Assembly (NCBI RefSeq): GCF_014652375.1
Contig: NZ_BMYR01000003.1
Span: 124,001-188,000, forward strand
Direction of reading: 5' to 3'
Source: Alishewanella tabrizica
GTDB lineage: Bacteria > Pseudomonadota > Gammaproteobacteria > Enterobacterales > Alteromonadaceae
Length of the DNA stretch: 64,000 nt
In this document: positions 29,407 through 39,540 of the stretch, one piece after another
Numbering within the stretch: the stretch's first letter is position 1
How the letters are laid out: each line of letters opens with the position of its first letter
Made by a program: the position numbers and the translations under genes
The notes under the pieces: generated by a model
What the model was told of the DNA's origin: nothing
Database searches by the model: none
What the model saw: only the letters and a program-made list of their open reading frames with translations

Positions 29407-30317
29407 TGAGTCAGTTTGGCAAAGTGGCCGTGCTTTTAGGTGGACATTCAGCAGAGCGTGAAGTATCGCTTCGTTCTGGTAAGGCAGTATTAAATGCCTT
29501 ACAAGAGGCTGGCGTTGATGCATTCGCCTTTGATCCAAAAGAACAGGCGTTAAGCAGTTTACAGGCCGATCATGCCTTTATTGTGCTTCATGGTCGTGGT
29601 GGTGAAGATGGTACGATGCAGGGCGCCCTACAGCTGTTAGGATTGCCGTATACTGGCAGTGGCGTATTGGGCTCTGCACTTGCAATGGACAAAATTCGGT
29701 GTAAATGGCTATTTCAAGCACAAGGCTTACCAACAGCACCGTTTTTAGTTGCGCGTCCTGAGGATACGCATTATGCCGCCATGTTAGCGCAACTTGGTGG
29801 TAAGGTGATGGTGAAGCCGGCAAACGAGGGGTCAAGCATTGGTATGAGTGCGGCTGCCACGGCGGATGAACTGGCCAGTGCAATTGCTGTAGCCCATCAA
29901 TATGATGACGAAGTCTTGCTGGAGCGCTGGATCAATGGCCGCGAATTCACCATAGCCGTGTTGAATGATGATGTGTTACCTATTGTCGAAATGCGTACGC
30001 CACGTGCCTTCTATGATTATGAAGCAAAATATCAAGCTAATAGTACCGAGTACCTTTGTCCGGCACCGTTGACGGCAGAATTAACTCAAGCCATGCAAGC
30101 TACCGCGTTAGCCGCATTCAAAGCGGTAGGTGCCAGTGGTTGGGGCCGAGTCGATTTAATGCTTGACGAGCAAGGTCAGCATTATTTACTGGAAGTTAAT
30201 ACCGTACCGGGCATGACGGAAAAATCGTTAGTACCGATGGCGGCAAAAGCCGCGGGTTATAGCTTTCAACAGTTAGTGCTGGCGATTTTACGTCAAGCCG
30301 GACCAGCACGGGGCTAA
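29406..30317 (+). CDS. ddlB: D-alanine-D-alanine ligase
   Basis: A 303-residue ATP-grasp enzyme making the D-Ala-D-Ala dipeptide for MurF. Motifs: VLLGGHSAEREVSLRSG, LHGRGGEDGTMQG, LPYTGSGVLGSALAMDK, KPANEGSSIGMS and LLEVNTVPGMTEKSLVP. Length matches E. coli DdlB (306), and the position between murC and ftsQ marks it as the dcw copy. Confidence 0.97.
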   Translation: MSQFGKVAVLLGGHSAEREVSLRSGKAVLNALQEAGVDAFAFDPKEQALSSLQADHAFIVLHGRGGEDGTMQGALQLLGLPYTGSGVLGSALAMDKIRCKWLFQAQGLPTAPFLVARPEDTHYAAMLAQLGGKVMVKPANEGSSIGMSAAATADELASAIAVAHQYDDEVLLERWINGREFTIAVLNDDVLPIVEMRTPRAFYDYEAKYQANSTEYLCPAPLTAELTQAMQATALAAFKAVGASGWGRVDLMLDEQGQHYLLEVNTVPGMTEKSLVPMAAKAAGYSFQQLVLAILRQAGPARG

Positions 30318-30318
30318 A

Positions 30319-31074
30319 ATGACTGCCGAGCCTGCTGTTCAGCCAACGCAAAGTCGCGCTGCTTTTATCAGTGGGCTGGTGTTTTTCGGCTTTTCGTTGG
30401 TGTTTTTGGGGTATTTAAGTTGGACATTAGTGAATTGGGTGCAGGATCAGCAAAACGCACCCATTTCTCAAGTGAAGTTATATGGTAATTTCCAGCATTT
30501 AGATGCACCCGCATTACAGCATCGTTTACAGCAGGAATATGTTGGGAATTTTTTTACGGTTAATGTGGATGATGTGCAGCAATTTTTGCATCAGCAACAT
30601 TGGGTTTATCAGGTCGCTGTGCGCAAACAATGGCCCGGAACTTTAGTTGTGGTTGTGACAGAGCAACAGCCGGTGGCAATTTGGAATGCCGAGCATTTGC
30701 TGAATAAAAAAGGGGAAGTGTTTACCGCACCCATTGCGCAGGTTGCTGATACCTTACCCTTACTTTATGGGCCACAAGGTGCCGAGCAGGATGCGCTGAA
30801 GATGTTTAGTAATATGCAGCAGCTGTTGCAATTACATGATTTTACCGTACGCAAAGTGTGGTTAACTGAACGTTTCGCATGGCGTTTAGAATTAGCAGAT
30901 GGTTTGCTGTTACAAATAGGTCGTGAGGATACCTTAAAACGATTACAACGTTTTGTTGATGTGTATCCGACCATGCAACAACATAATGCAGCCGGGATGG
31001 CTGAAGTAGATTTACGTTATGACACGGGTATTGCCGTGCGATATGCAGCAACAGACACAAAGAGAAAAACATGA
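30319..31074 (+). CDS. ftsQ: Cell division protein FtsQ
   Basis: A 251-residue bitopic inner-membrane division protein. A cytoplasmic tail and one membrane helix (about 16-37) lead to a POTRA domain (ISQVKLYGNFQHLDAPALQHRL) and the beta-rich domain that binds FtsB. It links the FtsQBL complex to the early divisome. Four-base overlap with ftsA. Confidence 0.94.
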   Translation: MTAEPAVQPTQSRAAFISGLVFFGFSLVFLGYLSWTLVNWVQDQQNAPISQVKLYGNFQHLDAPALQHRLQQEYVGNFFTVNVDDVQQFLHQQHWVYQVAVRKQWPGTLVVVVTEQQPVAIWNAEHLLNKKGEVFTAPIAQVADTLPLLYGPQGAEQDALKMFSNMQQLLQLHDFTVRKVWLTERFAWRLELADGLLLQIGREDTLKRLQRFVDVYPTMQQHNAAGMAEVDLRYDTGIAVRYAATDTKRKT

Positions 31075-32306
31075 CTAAGTCGTTAGAACGAGATTTGATT
31101 GTTGGCCTGGATATCGGGACTGCTCAGATAAAAGCCGTGGTAGGAGAGATCACTGCGGATAACCAACTCAGTATAGTGGGTGTGGGTAGTCATGCTTCAC
31201 GTGGCATGGATAAAGGCGGTGTGAACGATCTTAATCTGGTCGTGCAAACGGTGCAGCGTGCAATAAATGAAGCTGAACTGATGGCCGATTGCCAAGTTTC
31301 CTCGGTGTATTTAGGGATCACAGGCAAACATATTCGTTGTCAAAACGAAAGCGGTATGGTGCCTATTAATGATACGGAAGTCACCAACGAGGATGTGGCA
31401 AATGTGATTCATGCGGCTAAATCGGTGCCTATTTCGGCAGAGCGCCGCATGTTGCATGTGTTACCGCAAGAGTTTTCTGTTGATATGCAAGAAGGCATAA
31501 AAAGCCCGGTGGGGATGTCTGGTGTTCGTATGGAAGCCAGAGCGCATATTATTACCTGTGCTAATGATATGGCCAAAAATATTGAAAAGTGCGTTGAGCG
31601 TTGTGGTTTACAGGTAGATCAATTAATTTTTTCTTCCTTGGCATCCAGTTATGCGGTGTTAACCGACGACGAAAAAGAATTAGGTGTTTGTGTAGTGGAT
31701 ATTGGCGGCGGCACCATCGATATTTCCATTTTCACTAATGGTGCTTTACGTCATACCGCGGTTATTCCGGTAGCTGGTAACCAAGTGACTAGCGATATCG
31801 CCAAGATTTTTCGGACGCCGCTTAGCCATGCAGAAGAAATCAAAGTGCAATATGCTTGCGCGTTACGCAGTATGGTTGGTAAAGAAGAAAGCATTGAGGT
31901 TCCCAGTGTAGGGGGGCGGCCTGCGCGCTCAATGTCGCGGCATACCTTGGCTGAAGTGGTGGAGCCGCGCTATCAAGAATTATTTGAGCTGGTGCAAGAA
32001 GAAATTCGTTCCAGTGGTTTAGAAGAACAAATTGCCGCTGGGTTGGTGTTAACGGGCGGTACAGCCAAGATGGAAGGGGCAATCGAATTTGCTGAAGATA
32101 TCTTTCAAATGCCGGTGCGCCTAGGTTATCCCATGCATATTACCGGTTTAAGAGAATACGTAAATGATCCGGCTTATGCCAGTGTCATTGGTTTGTTGCT
32201 TTATGGCAAAGATGTGCGCAGCCAAAACAAGGCGGCTAGTCAGAGCCGGGATCCAGTCAGTAGTTTTATTAAAAAAATTACTAGCTGGTTTAAGGGTGAG
32301 TTTTAA
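31071..32306 (+). CDS. ftsA: Cell division protein FtsA
   Basis: A 411-residue actin-like ATPase that tethers FtsZ to the membrane. N-terminal phosphate loop VGLDIGTAQIKAVVGE, CVVDIGGGTIDISIFTNG (second phosphate loop), LVLTGGTAKMEG (adenosine site), and a C-terminal amphipathic helix SSFIKKITSWFKGEF as the membrane-targeting sequence. 27 bases before ftsZ. Confidence 0.97.
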   Translation: MTKSLERDLIVGLDIGTAQIKAVVGEITADNQLSIVGVGSHASRGMDKGGVNDLNLVVQTVQRAINEAELMADCQVSSVYLGITGKHIRCQNESGMVPINDTEVTNEDVANVIHAAKSVPISAERRMLHVLPQEFSVDMQEGIKSPVGMSGVRMEARAHIITCANDMAKNIEKCVERCGLQVDQLIFSSLASSYAVLTDDEKELGVCVVDIGGGTIDISIFTNGALRHTAVIPVAGNQVTSDIAKIFRTPLSHAEEIKVQYACALRSMVGKEESIEVPSVGGRPARSMSRHTLAEVVEPRYQELFELVQEEIRSSGLEEQIAAGLVLTGGTAKMEGAIEFAEDIFQMPVRLGYPMHITGLREYVNDPAYASVIGLLLYGKDVRSQNKAASQSRDPVSSFIKKITSWFKGEF

Positions 32307-32333
32307 GTAAGCGTAAAAAACGGAGAGAGTGCT

Positions 32334-33497
32334 ATGTTTGAGTTAATGGAAAACCACAGCGAAGAAGCTGTTATTAAAGTGATTGGAGTTGGCGGCGGCG
32401 GCGGTAATGCTGTGGAATATATGGTTGCCAGCAATATCGAAGGTGTTGAATTTGTTGCTGCTAATACCGATGCGCAAGCCTTGCGGAATTCTTCTGCTAA
32501 TGTGACCTTGCAATTAGGTGCTAGCGTTACAAAAGGTTTAGGTGCGGGCGCAAATCCAGAAATTGGTCGTCGTTCTGCTGAAGAAGATCGTGAAACCATC
32601 AAAAAAACCTTACAAGGCGCAGATATGATTTTTATCGCGGCGGGTATGGGGGGGGGTACCGGTACGGGTGCAGCGCCTATCGTCGCGGAAGTTGCGAGAG
32701 AGTTAGGTATTTTAACGGTTGCGGTAGTGACTAAGCCGTTCCCGTTCGAAGGTAAAAAGCGTACCGCTTATGCTGACGAAGGTATTCTAGAATTAAGCAA
32801 GCATGTTGATTCGTTAATTACTATTCCTAACGATAAGTTATTAAAAGTATTAGGTAAAGGCACCAGTTTGCTGGATGCGTTTAAAGCCGCTAACAACGTA
32901 TTACTGGGTGCCGTGCAGGGTATCGCAGAATTAATTACACGTCCTGGCTTAATTAATGTGGACTTTGCTGACGTTCGCACCGTAATGTCTGAAATGGGCA
33001 CTGCGATGATGGGTACTGGCCGTGCCAGTGGTCCAGATCGGGCAGAAGAAGCAGCTGAACAAGCGATTTCTAGCCCCTTGTTAGAAGATATTGATTTGTC
33101 TGGTGCTAAAGGGATATTAGTTAATATCACCGCAGGCTTAGACATCAGTATTGAAGAGTTTGAAATTGTGGGTAACGCAGTTAAGGCTTTTGCGTCTGAA
33201 AATGCAACCGTGGTTGTTGGGGCGGTAATTGATCCAGAAATGCATGATGAATTACGTGTCACTGTGGTTGCTACCGGCATTGGTGCAGATCGTCGGCCAG
33301 ACATCAGTCTTGTGCCAACGCATCGCGTAGAGCCTGTTACCACAAGCTATGTGCAACAGGGTAATGCGGTGCGCCAAGCGGTTCCGGCCAGTGCGTTGCA
33401 GCGTGAAGAGTTGCCATTGAGTAAACCACAGGCTGAAGCGAAAGGTGGAATTGATATTTTCGATATTCCGGCGTTTTTGCGGAAACAGGCAGATTAA
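32334..33497 (+). CDS. ftsZ: Cell division tubulin homologue FtsZ
   Basis: A 387-residue GTPase that forms the Z-ring. The tubulin signature GGGTGTGAAP, the synergy-loop region NVDFADVRTVMSEMG and an N-terminal GVGGGGGNAVEYM are all present. The C-terminal peptide DIFDIPAFLRKQAD is the conserved tail that binds FtsA, ZipA and ZapD; a zapD gene is present at 38.8-39.5 kb. A clear GGAGAGAG ribosome site precedes the ATG. Confidence 0.98.
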   Translation: MFELMENHSEEAVIKVIGVGGGGGNAVEYMVASNIEGVEFVAANTDAQALRNSSANVTLQLGASVTKGLGAGANPEIGRRSAEEDRETIKKTLQGADMIFIAAGMGGGTGTGAAPIVAEVARELGILTVAVVTKPFPFEGKKRTAYADEGILELSKHVDSLITIPNDKLLKVLGKGTSLLDAFKAANNVLLGAVQGIAELITRPGLINVDFADVRTVMSEMGTAMMGTGRASGPDRAEEAAEQAISSPLLEDIDLSGAKGILVNITAGLDISIEEFEIVGNAVKAFASENATVVVGAVIDPEMHDELRVTVVATGIGADRRPDISLVPTHRVEPVTTSYVQQGNAVRQAVPASALQREELPLSKPQAEAKGGIDIFDIPAFLRKQAD

Positions 33498-33581
33498 TAT
33501 GTATTAATTTGGCCGCTAAGATAACCGACAACAGCTGACGTTATTCATCCGCTGTTAAGTCAGTTTTTGGCATGCTGTGAG

Positions 33582-33610
33582 TTGGCATCGTAGCCAGCTT
33601 ATGCTATTCT
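33582..33610 (+). promoter_or_regulatory. Candidate lpxC promoter
   Basis: TTGGCA (33582-33587), 17-base spacer and TATTCT (33605-33610) in the 157-base ftsZ-lpxC gap. This would let lpxC be transcribed separately from ftsZ. Confidence 0.5.
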
Positions 33611-33654
33611 TCGCGCCCGTTTATCGTTGCTTACTAATTGAGCAGGAAAAACTT

Positions 33655-34566
33655 ATGATTAAACAACGTACCATCAACCACACTGTTACTACCGTAGGTG
33701 TTGGGTTACACAAAGGTGAAAAGGTAACGCTTACTCTCCGGCCTGCACCTGACAATACGGGTATCGTATTCCGTCGTGTAGACTTAACCCCGGTGGTAGA
33801 CTTTAAAATCACTCCTTCTTTAGTGGGTGATACCGTGATGTGTACCTGTTTAATTAATGAGCAGGGTGTGCGATTATCAACTACTGAACATTTAATGGCG
33901 GCCATTGCAGGCTTAGGCATTGATAACTTAGTGATTGATGTTGATGCACCAGAAATTCCGATCATGGATGGTAGCGCTAATCCTTTTGTTTATTTGCTGC
34001 TTGAAGCAGGAATTGCAGAACAGCGTTTAGCGAAAAAATTTATTCGTATTAAGCGTGCCGTTCGGGTCGAAGACGGTGATAAATGGGCAGAATTTAAACC
34101 CTATAATGGGTTTAAACTAGACTTTGCTATTAGCTTTAATCATCCCGTGATTTCTGAAACCACACAGCATATGGTGATGGAATTTTCTGCTGCCTCTTTT
34201 ATTAAAGAGATTAGCCGTGCCCGTACGTTTGGCTTCCTGCACGAAGTTGAATTTTTACGGGCAAATAATCTAGCACTGGGTGGCAGCATGGATAATGCGG
34301 TCGTGTTAGATGAATTCCGCGTATTAAACCAAGATGGTTTACGTTACGAAGACGAATTTATTAAACATAAAATTCTTGATGCAATTGGTGATTTATATAT
34401 GGCCGGTTACAGCATTTTAGGCGAATTTAGTTCGTTTAAAACAGGACATGCCTTAAACAATCAATTGTTAGGTGCGGTGTTAGCGAACCAGGAAAACTGG
34501 GAATTCGTTACCTTTGATGATAAAGCAGAAATGCCTATTTCGTTTTTAGCACCACAATTAGCGTAA
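33655..34566 (+). CDS. lpxC: UDP-3-O-acyl-GlcNAc deacetylase LpxC
   Basis: A 303-residue zinc deacetylase that carries out the committed step of lipid A synthesis. The LpxC marks are [19 protein letters not shown] with the first zinc His, [15 protein letters not shown], and [14 protein letters not shown] with the second zinc His and Asp, followed by the catalytic His in [11 protein letters not shown]. The ATG at 33655 follows AGGA; longer in-frame starts add a non-family stretch. A strong terminator follows. Confidence 0.97.
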   Translation: MIKQRTINHTVTTVGVGLHKGEKVTLTLRPAPDNTGIVFRRVDLTPVVDFKITPSLVGDTVMCTCLINEQGVRLSTTEHLMAAIAGLGIDNLVIDVDAPEIPIMDGSANPFVYLLLEAGIAEQRLAKKFIRIKRAVRVEDGDKWAEFKPYNGFKLDFAISFNHPVISETTQHMVMEFSAASFIKEISRARTFGFLHEVEFLRANNLALGGSMDNAVVLDEFRVLNQDGLRYEDEFIKHKILDAIGDLYMAGYSILGEFSSFKTGHALNNQLLGAVLANQENWEFVTFDDKAEMPISFLAPQLA

Positions 34567-34580
34567 CGATTTGATATTGT

Positions 34581-34607
34581 AAAAAAGCCGCTTTGCGGCT
34601 TTTTTTA
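34581..34607 (+). terminator. Terminator after lpxC
   Basis: A-run, GCCGC, loop TTT, GCGGC and T7. It ends the dcw-lpxC transcript and, because of the A-run, may also stop transcripts from the convergent dciA gene. Confidence 0.88.
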
Positions 34608-34652
34608 TTATGGCAAGCGACGAATAACGCAGAGTCTGCCCCATGGACTAGG

Positions 34653-35102
34653 TTATTTTAACAACCGCTGTAAAGCTTGTTGCACCGGACCATGAGTTTG
34701 TAAGGCGGCGTGTTGTAGTTTTTCTCTGCTCTCATCGCTCATCACGGCTACGTAAGGCTTAGTCGGCGTTTCTTGCACGCTATAATGCGCGCTTTGTCCA
34801 TTTGGCGATACTTCGATATCGATCCCGGCTAAATCAGGCAAGATTTTTCTGCGAAAATTGTCTAGAATGGCATCGCGTTGCATTTTAAGCCGAGTTGCCC
34901 ACGCTGCTGAGCTGCAAAGTATGATAGCGCGGCCTTGTTTAATAGTGGCAACTTGGCAAAAACTGAGTTTCGATAATTGCAAAATGTGACAGAGTTCGGC
35001 ATTGAGCTGAGCAACTTGCTGATGTTGCTGCTGCACACCTGCAAGTGGGCTTTGACCAAATAATTTGGCTAAATCCTCTGGTTTATGGCTGTAACGTTTC
35101 AT
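34653..35102 (-). CDS. dciA: DciA-type replicative helicase loader (DUF721)
   Basis: A 149-residue DUF721 protein. DciA proteins have a KH-like N-terminal domain and a variable tail and help load DnaB in bacteria without DnaC or DnaI. Typical features here are the basic N-terminus, LSFCQVATIKQGRAIILCSSAAWATRLK broken by loops, and the helix-strand pattern following it. It occupies, on the opposite strand, the lpxC-secA interval that holds secM in enterobacteria. Identity is by family pattern and position. Confidence 0.8.
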   Translation of the reverse strand: MKRYSHKPEDLAKLFGQSPLAGVQQQHQQVAQLNAELCHILQLSKLSFCQVATIKQGRAIILCSSAAWATRLKMQRDAILDNFRRKILPDLAGIDIEVSPNGQSAHYSVQETPTKPYVAVMSDESREKLQHAALQTHGPVQQALQRLLK

Positions 35103-35229
35103 CAGCAGTTAACCTGTACTAGCGAAATAATGGCAAATAAAGTGTATCAGTTTTTCAGCGAGCACAGTAGCGTTCGCCTCTTGAAAGCAGGGTAATTAAC
35201 CACCATATCCTGTTAACTTTAACAATTAT

Positions 35230-35235
35230 TATAAT
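35230..35235 (+). promoter_or_regulatory. Candidate -10 element for secA
   Basis: A perfect TATAAT 53 bases before the secA start. No good -35 element was found at 16-18 bases upstream, so this is tentative. Confidence 0.4.
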
Positions 35236-35287
35236 ACTGGCATGGCCAGGGCTGCATAGCAGTTTTAACTTAAATGGTATCTGGATA

Positions 35288-38008
35288 ATGTTTGGAAAAC
35301 TTTTTGCCAAATTAGTTGGTAGCCGTAATGACCGTTTTTTAAAGAAGCTCAAAAAACACGTGCAGCAAATTAATGCACTAGAAGCTGAATATCAAAAGCT
35401 GAGTGACGAACAACTTAAAAATAAAACCAGCGAATTTAAACAACGTGTCTCCGAAGGCGCTAGCCTAGACGCCATTCTTCCCGAAGCCTTTGCCACTGTT
35501 CGTGAAGCCAGTAAACGCGTTTTTTCTATGCGTCACTTCGATGTGCAGTTACTCGGCGGTATGGTACTGCATCAGGGTAAAATTTCTGAAATGCGTACTG
35601 GTGAAGGTAAAACCCTCACCGCAACCTTGCCTGCCTACTTAAATGCTTTAAGTGGTAAATCAGTACATGTTATTACGGTAAATGATTACTTAGCCAAGCG
35701 TGATGCGCAAACGAATGAACCCTTATTCAGCTTTTTAGGCTTGACGGTGGGTGTGAACATTCCTGGGATGGCTCATCCAGAAAAACAGAAAGCTTATGCT
35801 GCCGACATTACCTATGGCACTAATAATGAGTTCGGTTTTGATTACTTGCGCGATAATATGGCGTTTTCTCCGCAAGATCGGGTACAACGTGATCTCGCCT
35901 TTGCCATTATTGACGAAGTTGACTCTATCCTCATCGACGAAGCACGGACACCGCTGATCATTTCTGGTCCTGCCGAAGACAGCTCTGAGTTATATAAAAA
36001 GATTAATTTGTTAGTGCCTGAGTTGGAAAAGCAAGAGAAAGAAGATGAAGAAAATAACCATGGTACAGGCCACTTTACGGTAGATGAAAAAGCCCGCCAA
36101 GTTTATCTGACTGAGCAAGGCCAGATTAAAGTCGAAGACATGCTGCGTGAACGCGGTATGATTGGCGAGCACGACACCTTATTCTCTGCAGCCAATATCA
36201 CATTGCTGCATCACGTTTATGCGGCCCTTCGCGCACATCAATTGTTTAAACGCGACGTTGATTATGTGGTGAAAGAGGGTGAAATTGTTATTGTTGACGA
36301 ACATACTGGCCGCACCATGGAAGGACGTCGTTGGTCTGAGGGCTTGCACCAAGCCGTTGAAGCCAAAGAAGGCGTGCGGATCCAAAATGAAAACCAAACC
36401 TTAGCGTCTATTACCTTTCAAAACTACTTCCGTTTATACGACAAACTGGCAGGTATGACCGGTACAGCAGATACTGAGGCGTTTGAATTCCAACAAATTT
36501 ATGGCCTAGAAACTATCGTTGTGCCGACCAATAAACCGATGGTCCGCCAAGATTTGGCTGATCTGGTTTATTTAACGGCAGAAGATAAATATAAAGCGAT
36601 TATTGAAGATGTACAAAAGGCGCGCGATGCGGGACGTCCGGTATTAGTGGGTACCGCCTCTATTGAAAGCTCTGAATATTTATCGGGTTTACTGAACAAA
36701 GCGAAAATTAAGCATCAAGTATTAAACGCAAAGTTTCATGCTAACGAAGCACAGATCATTGCCGATGCAGGACGTCCAGGTGCAGTAACTATAGCGACCA
36801 ATATGGCAGGCCGTGGTACCGATATTGTACTGGGTGGCAGTTTACAGACAGAGCTAAAAGCGTTAGGTGCTGAAGCTGGTAGCGAAGCGATTGCTGCCGC
36901 GAAAGCGGATTGGCAACAACGCCATGATGCGGTGATAGCCGCAGGCGGCTTACATATTATTGGTACGGAGCGGCATGAATCGCGGCGCATCGATAATCAG
37001 TTGCGTGGTCGGGCTGGTCGTCAAGGTGATCCGGGGATTTCACGTTTCTATTTATCACTAGATGATGCATTAATGCGCATATTCGCGTCTGATCGTATGG
37101 CGGGTATGATGCGTCGTTTAGGCATGGCGCCAGGTGAGGCGATTGAGCATCCTTGGGTAAGCCGTGCGATTGAAAATGCTCAGCGTAAAGTTGAAGCTCG
37201 TAACTTTGACATTCGTAAGCAATTACTTGAGTTTGATGATGTTGCCAATGATCAGCGTAAAGTCGTTTATGAACAGCGCAACGATCTGCTTGATGCAACC
37301 GATATTAGCGAGACTATTCATGCGATACGTAGTGATGTCGTTGAAAACGTGATCAATGATTATATTCCGCCGCAATCATTGGATGAAATGTGGGATATTC
37401 CTGGCTTAGAGCAGCGTTTACAAGCTGATTTCGGCGTTGAGTTGCCGATTGGTCAGTGGTTAAAAGAAGACAGTAAACTATTTGAAGAGAAGTTGCGTGA
37501 GCGTATCCAGCAAGATGTTGCTGCATCCTATGCCTTAAAAGAGCAAATGGTCGGTGCGCAAGTGCTACGGCAGTTTGAAAAAGCCATCATGTTGCAAAGC
37601 TTAGATACACACTGGAAAGAACATCTCGCGGCCATGGATCATTTGCGTCAAGGGATTAACTTGCGTGGTTATGCGCAGAAAAACCCGAAACAAGAATATA
37701 AGCGCGAAGCCTTTGAGTTATTCTCAACCATGTTAGAAGCGCTAAAACTAGATGTTATTGGCGTGCTAAGCCGCGTACAGGTGCGTGCAGCTGAAGATGT
37801 TGAAGCGGTTGAAGAGCAACGTCGTAAGGCTGATAATGTACCACACAGCTATCAGCATGCTGAGGCTGAGCAAGTTGTGGGAGAGCTACCACCTGGCGTA
37901 CAAAACACGGGGCCCGTGTTACGTGATGGTGCTAAAGTTGGGCGTAATGATCCTTGTCCATGTGGTTCAGGTAAAAAATATAAGCATTGTCATGGTCAAC
38001 TCACCTAA
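35288..38008 (+). CDS. secA: Preprotein translocase ATPase SecA
   Basis: A 906-residue ATPase that drives export through SecYEG. Walker A is in [11 protein letters not shown] (about residues 102-112), Walker B in [19 protein letters not shown], motif VI region in [13 protein letters not shown]; the C-terminal zinc-binding SEC-C tail is [17 protein letters not shown], which binds SecB. Length matches E. coli SecA (901). Unlike enterobacteria no secM precedes it. Its last 17 bases overlap mutT. Confidence 0.98.
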   Translation: MFGKLFAKLVGSRNDRFLKKLKKHVQQINALEAEYQKLSDEQLKNKTSEFKQRVSEGASLDAILPEAFATVREASKRVFSMRHFDVQLLGGMVLHQGKISEMRTGEGKTLTATLPAYLNALSGKSVHVITVNDYLAKRDAQTNEPLFSFLGLTVGVNIPGMAHPEKQKAYAADITYGTNNEFGFDYLRDNMAFSPQDRVQRDLAFAIIDEVDSILIDEARTPLIISGPAEDSSELYKKINLLVPELEKQEKEDEENNHGTGHFTVDEKARQVYLTEQGQIKVEDMLRERGMIGEHDTLFSAANITLLHHVYAALRAHQLFKRDVDYVVKEGEIVIVDEHTGRTMEGRRWSEGLHQAVEAKEGVRIQNENQTLASITFQNYFRLYDKLAGMTGTADTEAFEFQQIYGLETIVVPTNKPMVRQDLADLVYLTAEDKYKAIIEDVQKARDAGRPVLVGTASIESSEYLSGLLNKAKIKHQVLNAKFHANEAQIIADAGRPGAVTIATNMAGRGTDIVLGGSLQTELKALGAEAGSEAIAAAKADWQQRHDAVIAAGGLHIIGTERHESRRIDNQLRGRAGRQGDPGISRFYLSLDDALMRIFASDRMAGMMRRLGMAPGEAIEHPWVSRAIENAQRKVEARNFDIRKQLLEFDDVANDQRKVVYEQRNDLLDATDISETIHAIRSDVVENVINDYIPPQSLDEMWDIPGLEQRLQADFGVELPIGQWLKEDSKLFEEKLRERIQQDVAASYALKEQMVGAQVLRQFEKAIMLQSLDTHWKEHLAAMDHLRQGINLRGYAQKNPKQEYKREAFELFSTMLEALKLDVIGVLSRVQVRAAEDVEAVEEQRRKADNVPHSYQHAEAEQVVGELPPGVQNTGPVLRDGAKVGRNDPCPCGSGKKYKHCHGQLT

Positions 38009-38414
38009 TCACACGTCTAAACCACAACTGCATGTTGCAGTTGGTATTATTAAACGCCAGCAGCAAGTGCTGTTGGCGCTGCGTCATGCCAGTCAGCACC
38101 AAGGTGATAAGTGGGAGTTTCCTGGCGGTAAAGTCGAGTTAGGCGAAACCGTCGACGTGGCATTAAAACGTGAACTTCAAGAAGAACTGGCGATTACCCT
38201 GACAGCGTGTCAACCTTTTATGCAAATACAGCATGCGTATCCAGAGCGGGATGTGTTACTGGATATTTGGCTAGTAACGGCGTTTGAAGGCGTACCTACT
38301 GGGGTTGAAGGGCAACCGTTGCAATGGGCTGAAATCAGCCAATTGCATACGTTAACTTTTCCAGATGCGAATCAGCCCATCGTTGCGCGTTTACAACAAC
38401 AGTTTACGGCTTAA
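37992..38414 (+). CDS. mutT: 8-oxo-dGTP diphosphatase MutT
   Basis: A 140-residue Nudix hydrolase that removes 8-oxo-dGTP from the nucleotide pool. The Nudix box reads [22 protein letters not shown] with all catalytic glutamates, and the N-terminus [18 protein letters not shown] is typical. Translation starts inside the last codons of secA at ATG 37992, which gives the normal family length; an open frame further upstream within secA is not coding. Converges on yacG with 11 bases of overlap. Confidence 0.94.
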   Translation: MVNSPNHTSKPQLHVAVGIIKRQQQVLLALRHASQHQGDKWEFPGGKVELGETVDVALKRELQEELAITLTACQPFMQIQHAYPERDVLLDIWLVTAFEGVPTGVEGQPLQWAEISQLHTLTFPDANQPIVARLQQQFTA

Positions 38415-38637
38415 AAAACGTATTATCTTGTTGCAACATATCTTGTTCTAATTCGGCTAAATACTCTTCAGATAACTGCTGATCTATTGGCAGTTTATCT
38501 GGAATACGATGATTTTCAGCCGCCCAATCGCCTAAATCAATCATTTTACAGCGCTCACTGCAAAAGGGTCTGAATGTCGATTCTGCTACCCAAAGCACTG
38601 CTTTTTCACAGATAGGACATTTTACGGATACTGACAC
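38404..38637 (-). CDS. yacG: DNA gyrase inhibitor YacG
   Basis: A 77-residue zinc protein that binds GyrB and inhibits DNA gyrase. Four cysteines, CPIC and FCSERC (CxxC...CxxxC), form the zinc site; the acidic C-terminal tail is usual. Clustered with zapD and coaE as in E. coli yacG-zapD-coaE. Confidence 0.95.
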   Translation of the reverse strand: MSVSVKCPICEKAVLWVAESTFRPFCSERCKMIDLGDWAAENHRIPDKLPIDQQLSEEYLAELEQDMLQQDNTFFKP

Positions 38638-38781
38638 AGACTACTCCAATTTGTTGCTTTTATGGCTAAACCTTACTGAGCTCGACAGTAAGTTAAGGAA
38701 CTGAGAAAGGGTTATTGTAGCAGATCCGCTGTAAAGATGAGAGAGGGAAGGTGGTATGGATCTGTTAGTGGTATGACGCAG

Positions 38782-39540
38782 TTAGCAGCATGCTAACTGA
38801 AAGCTGACCGCATCGGCGCAGGCACTGCGACCGGCATCTTCAGACAATTGCATAAAGCGAATGGCATAGCGATAACGATTACCGCTTACGGTTGGAAATG
38901 AACAGCAATTAAGCCCGTATTTGATCCGTAGCAATTCGAATTGCTCTGCATTTTGTTGGTAAAAGCCGCTATCGGTATGAACGTCGTTAAATTGCCCACG
39001 CTCACGAATAAAACCCAGTACAAAATCTACTGCCTGTTGTGCAAGTTGTACTTGTGCTAACCAGGCGCTTTTTTGCTGTTGTTGTTCCAGCTCAGGGAGA
39101 TTTAACCAATACTGTAATTGTGGCATATCAAAGAAGCAACAACCGCCCGGTAACGCAAAGCGTTGGCGTAAGGGGGCAAGAAACTTATCTTCTTTTAATT
39201 GTCCAATGAGTTTACCACTGCGCATCAATTCAGTTTGTAAGCGCAATGCTTGCTGTAATAGCCGTTGTAACTTTTTGTCTGATACAGAGGGATGACTGGA
39301 CCATTGCACTAATTGAGTTTCGCAGCGCTCAACATCCTTCAGCAGATCTGGGCGAATATCATTGCGTTCCAAAGCATCTAGTAAAGCAAATAAGCTGGTA
39401 AAAAAACTGAGTTGTTGTGGTTGCTCTGCAGCGGGTGAGAAAGCGCTAAGTTGAGATAATAAATGTTCGATCCGCAAATAGGTGCGAATTTTTTCGTTTA
39501 GTGGATGTTCATAGATTATTTCAGCAGTCATTACGCTCAT
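38782..39540 (-). CDS. zapD: Cell division protein ZapD
   Basis: A 252-residue cytoplasmic protein (YacF) that binds the C-terminal tail of FtsZ and bundles filaments. The N-terminus IIYEHPLNEKIRTYLRIEHLL and the LPGGCCFFDMPQLQYWL segment near residue 131 are family features. It starts in a TAATG junction with coaE; ATG three codons on is an alternative start. Confidence 0.94.
   Translation of the reverse strand: MSVMTAEIIYEHPLNEKIRTYLRIEHLLSQLSAFSPAAEQPQQLSFFTSLFALLDALERNDIRPDLLKDVERCETQLVQWSSHPSVSDKKLQRLLQQALRLQTELMRSGKLIGQLKEDKFLAPLRQRFALPGGCCFFDMPQLQYWLNLPELEQQQQKSAWLAQVQLAQQAVDFVLGFIRERGQFNDVHTDSGFYQQNAEQFELLRIKYGLNCCSFPTVSGNRYRYAIRFMQLSEDAGRSACADAVSFQLACC

Noticed and set aside
32768-33343. 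A 191-codon open frame on the - strand
   Set aside because: It lies wholly inside ftsZ in antisense, has a low-complexity composition and no ribosome site; a codon-bias shadow.
35103-35287. Possible secM gene upstream of secA
   Set aside because: No rightward frame with a signal peptide and arrest-like C-terminus fits in the 185 bases.
37785-37991. Upstream extension of the mutT frame into secA
   Set aside because: The extension is secA coding sequence in another frame; MutT homology starts after ATG 37992.
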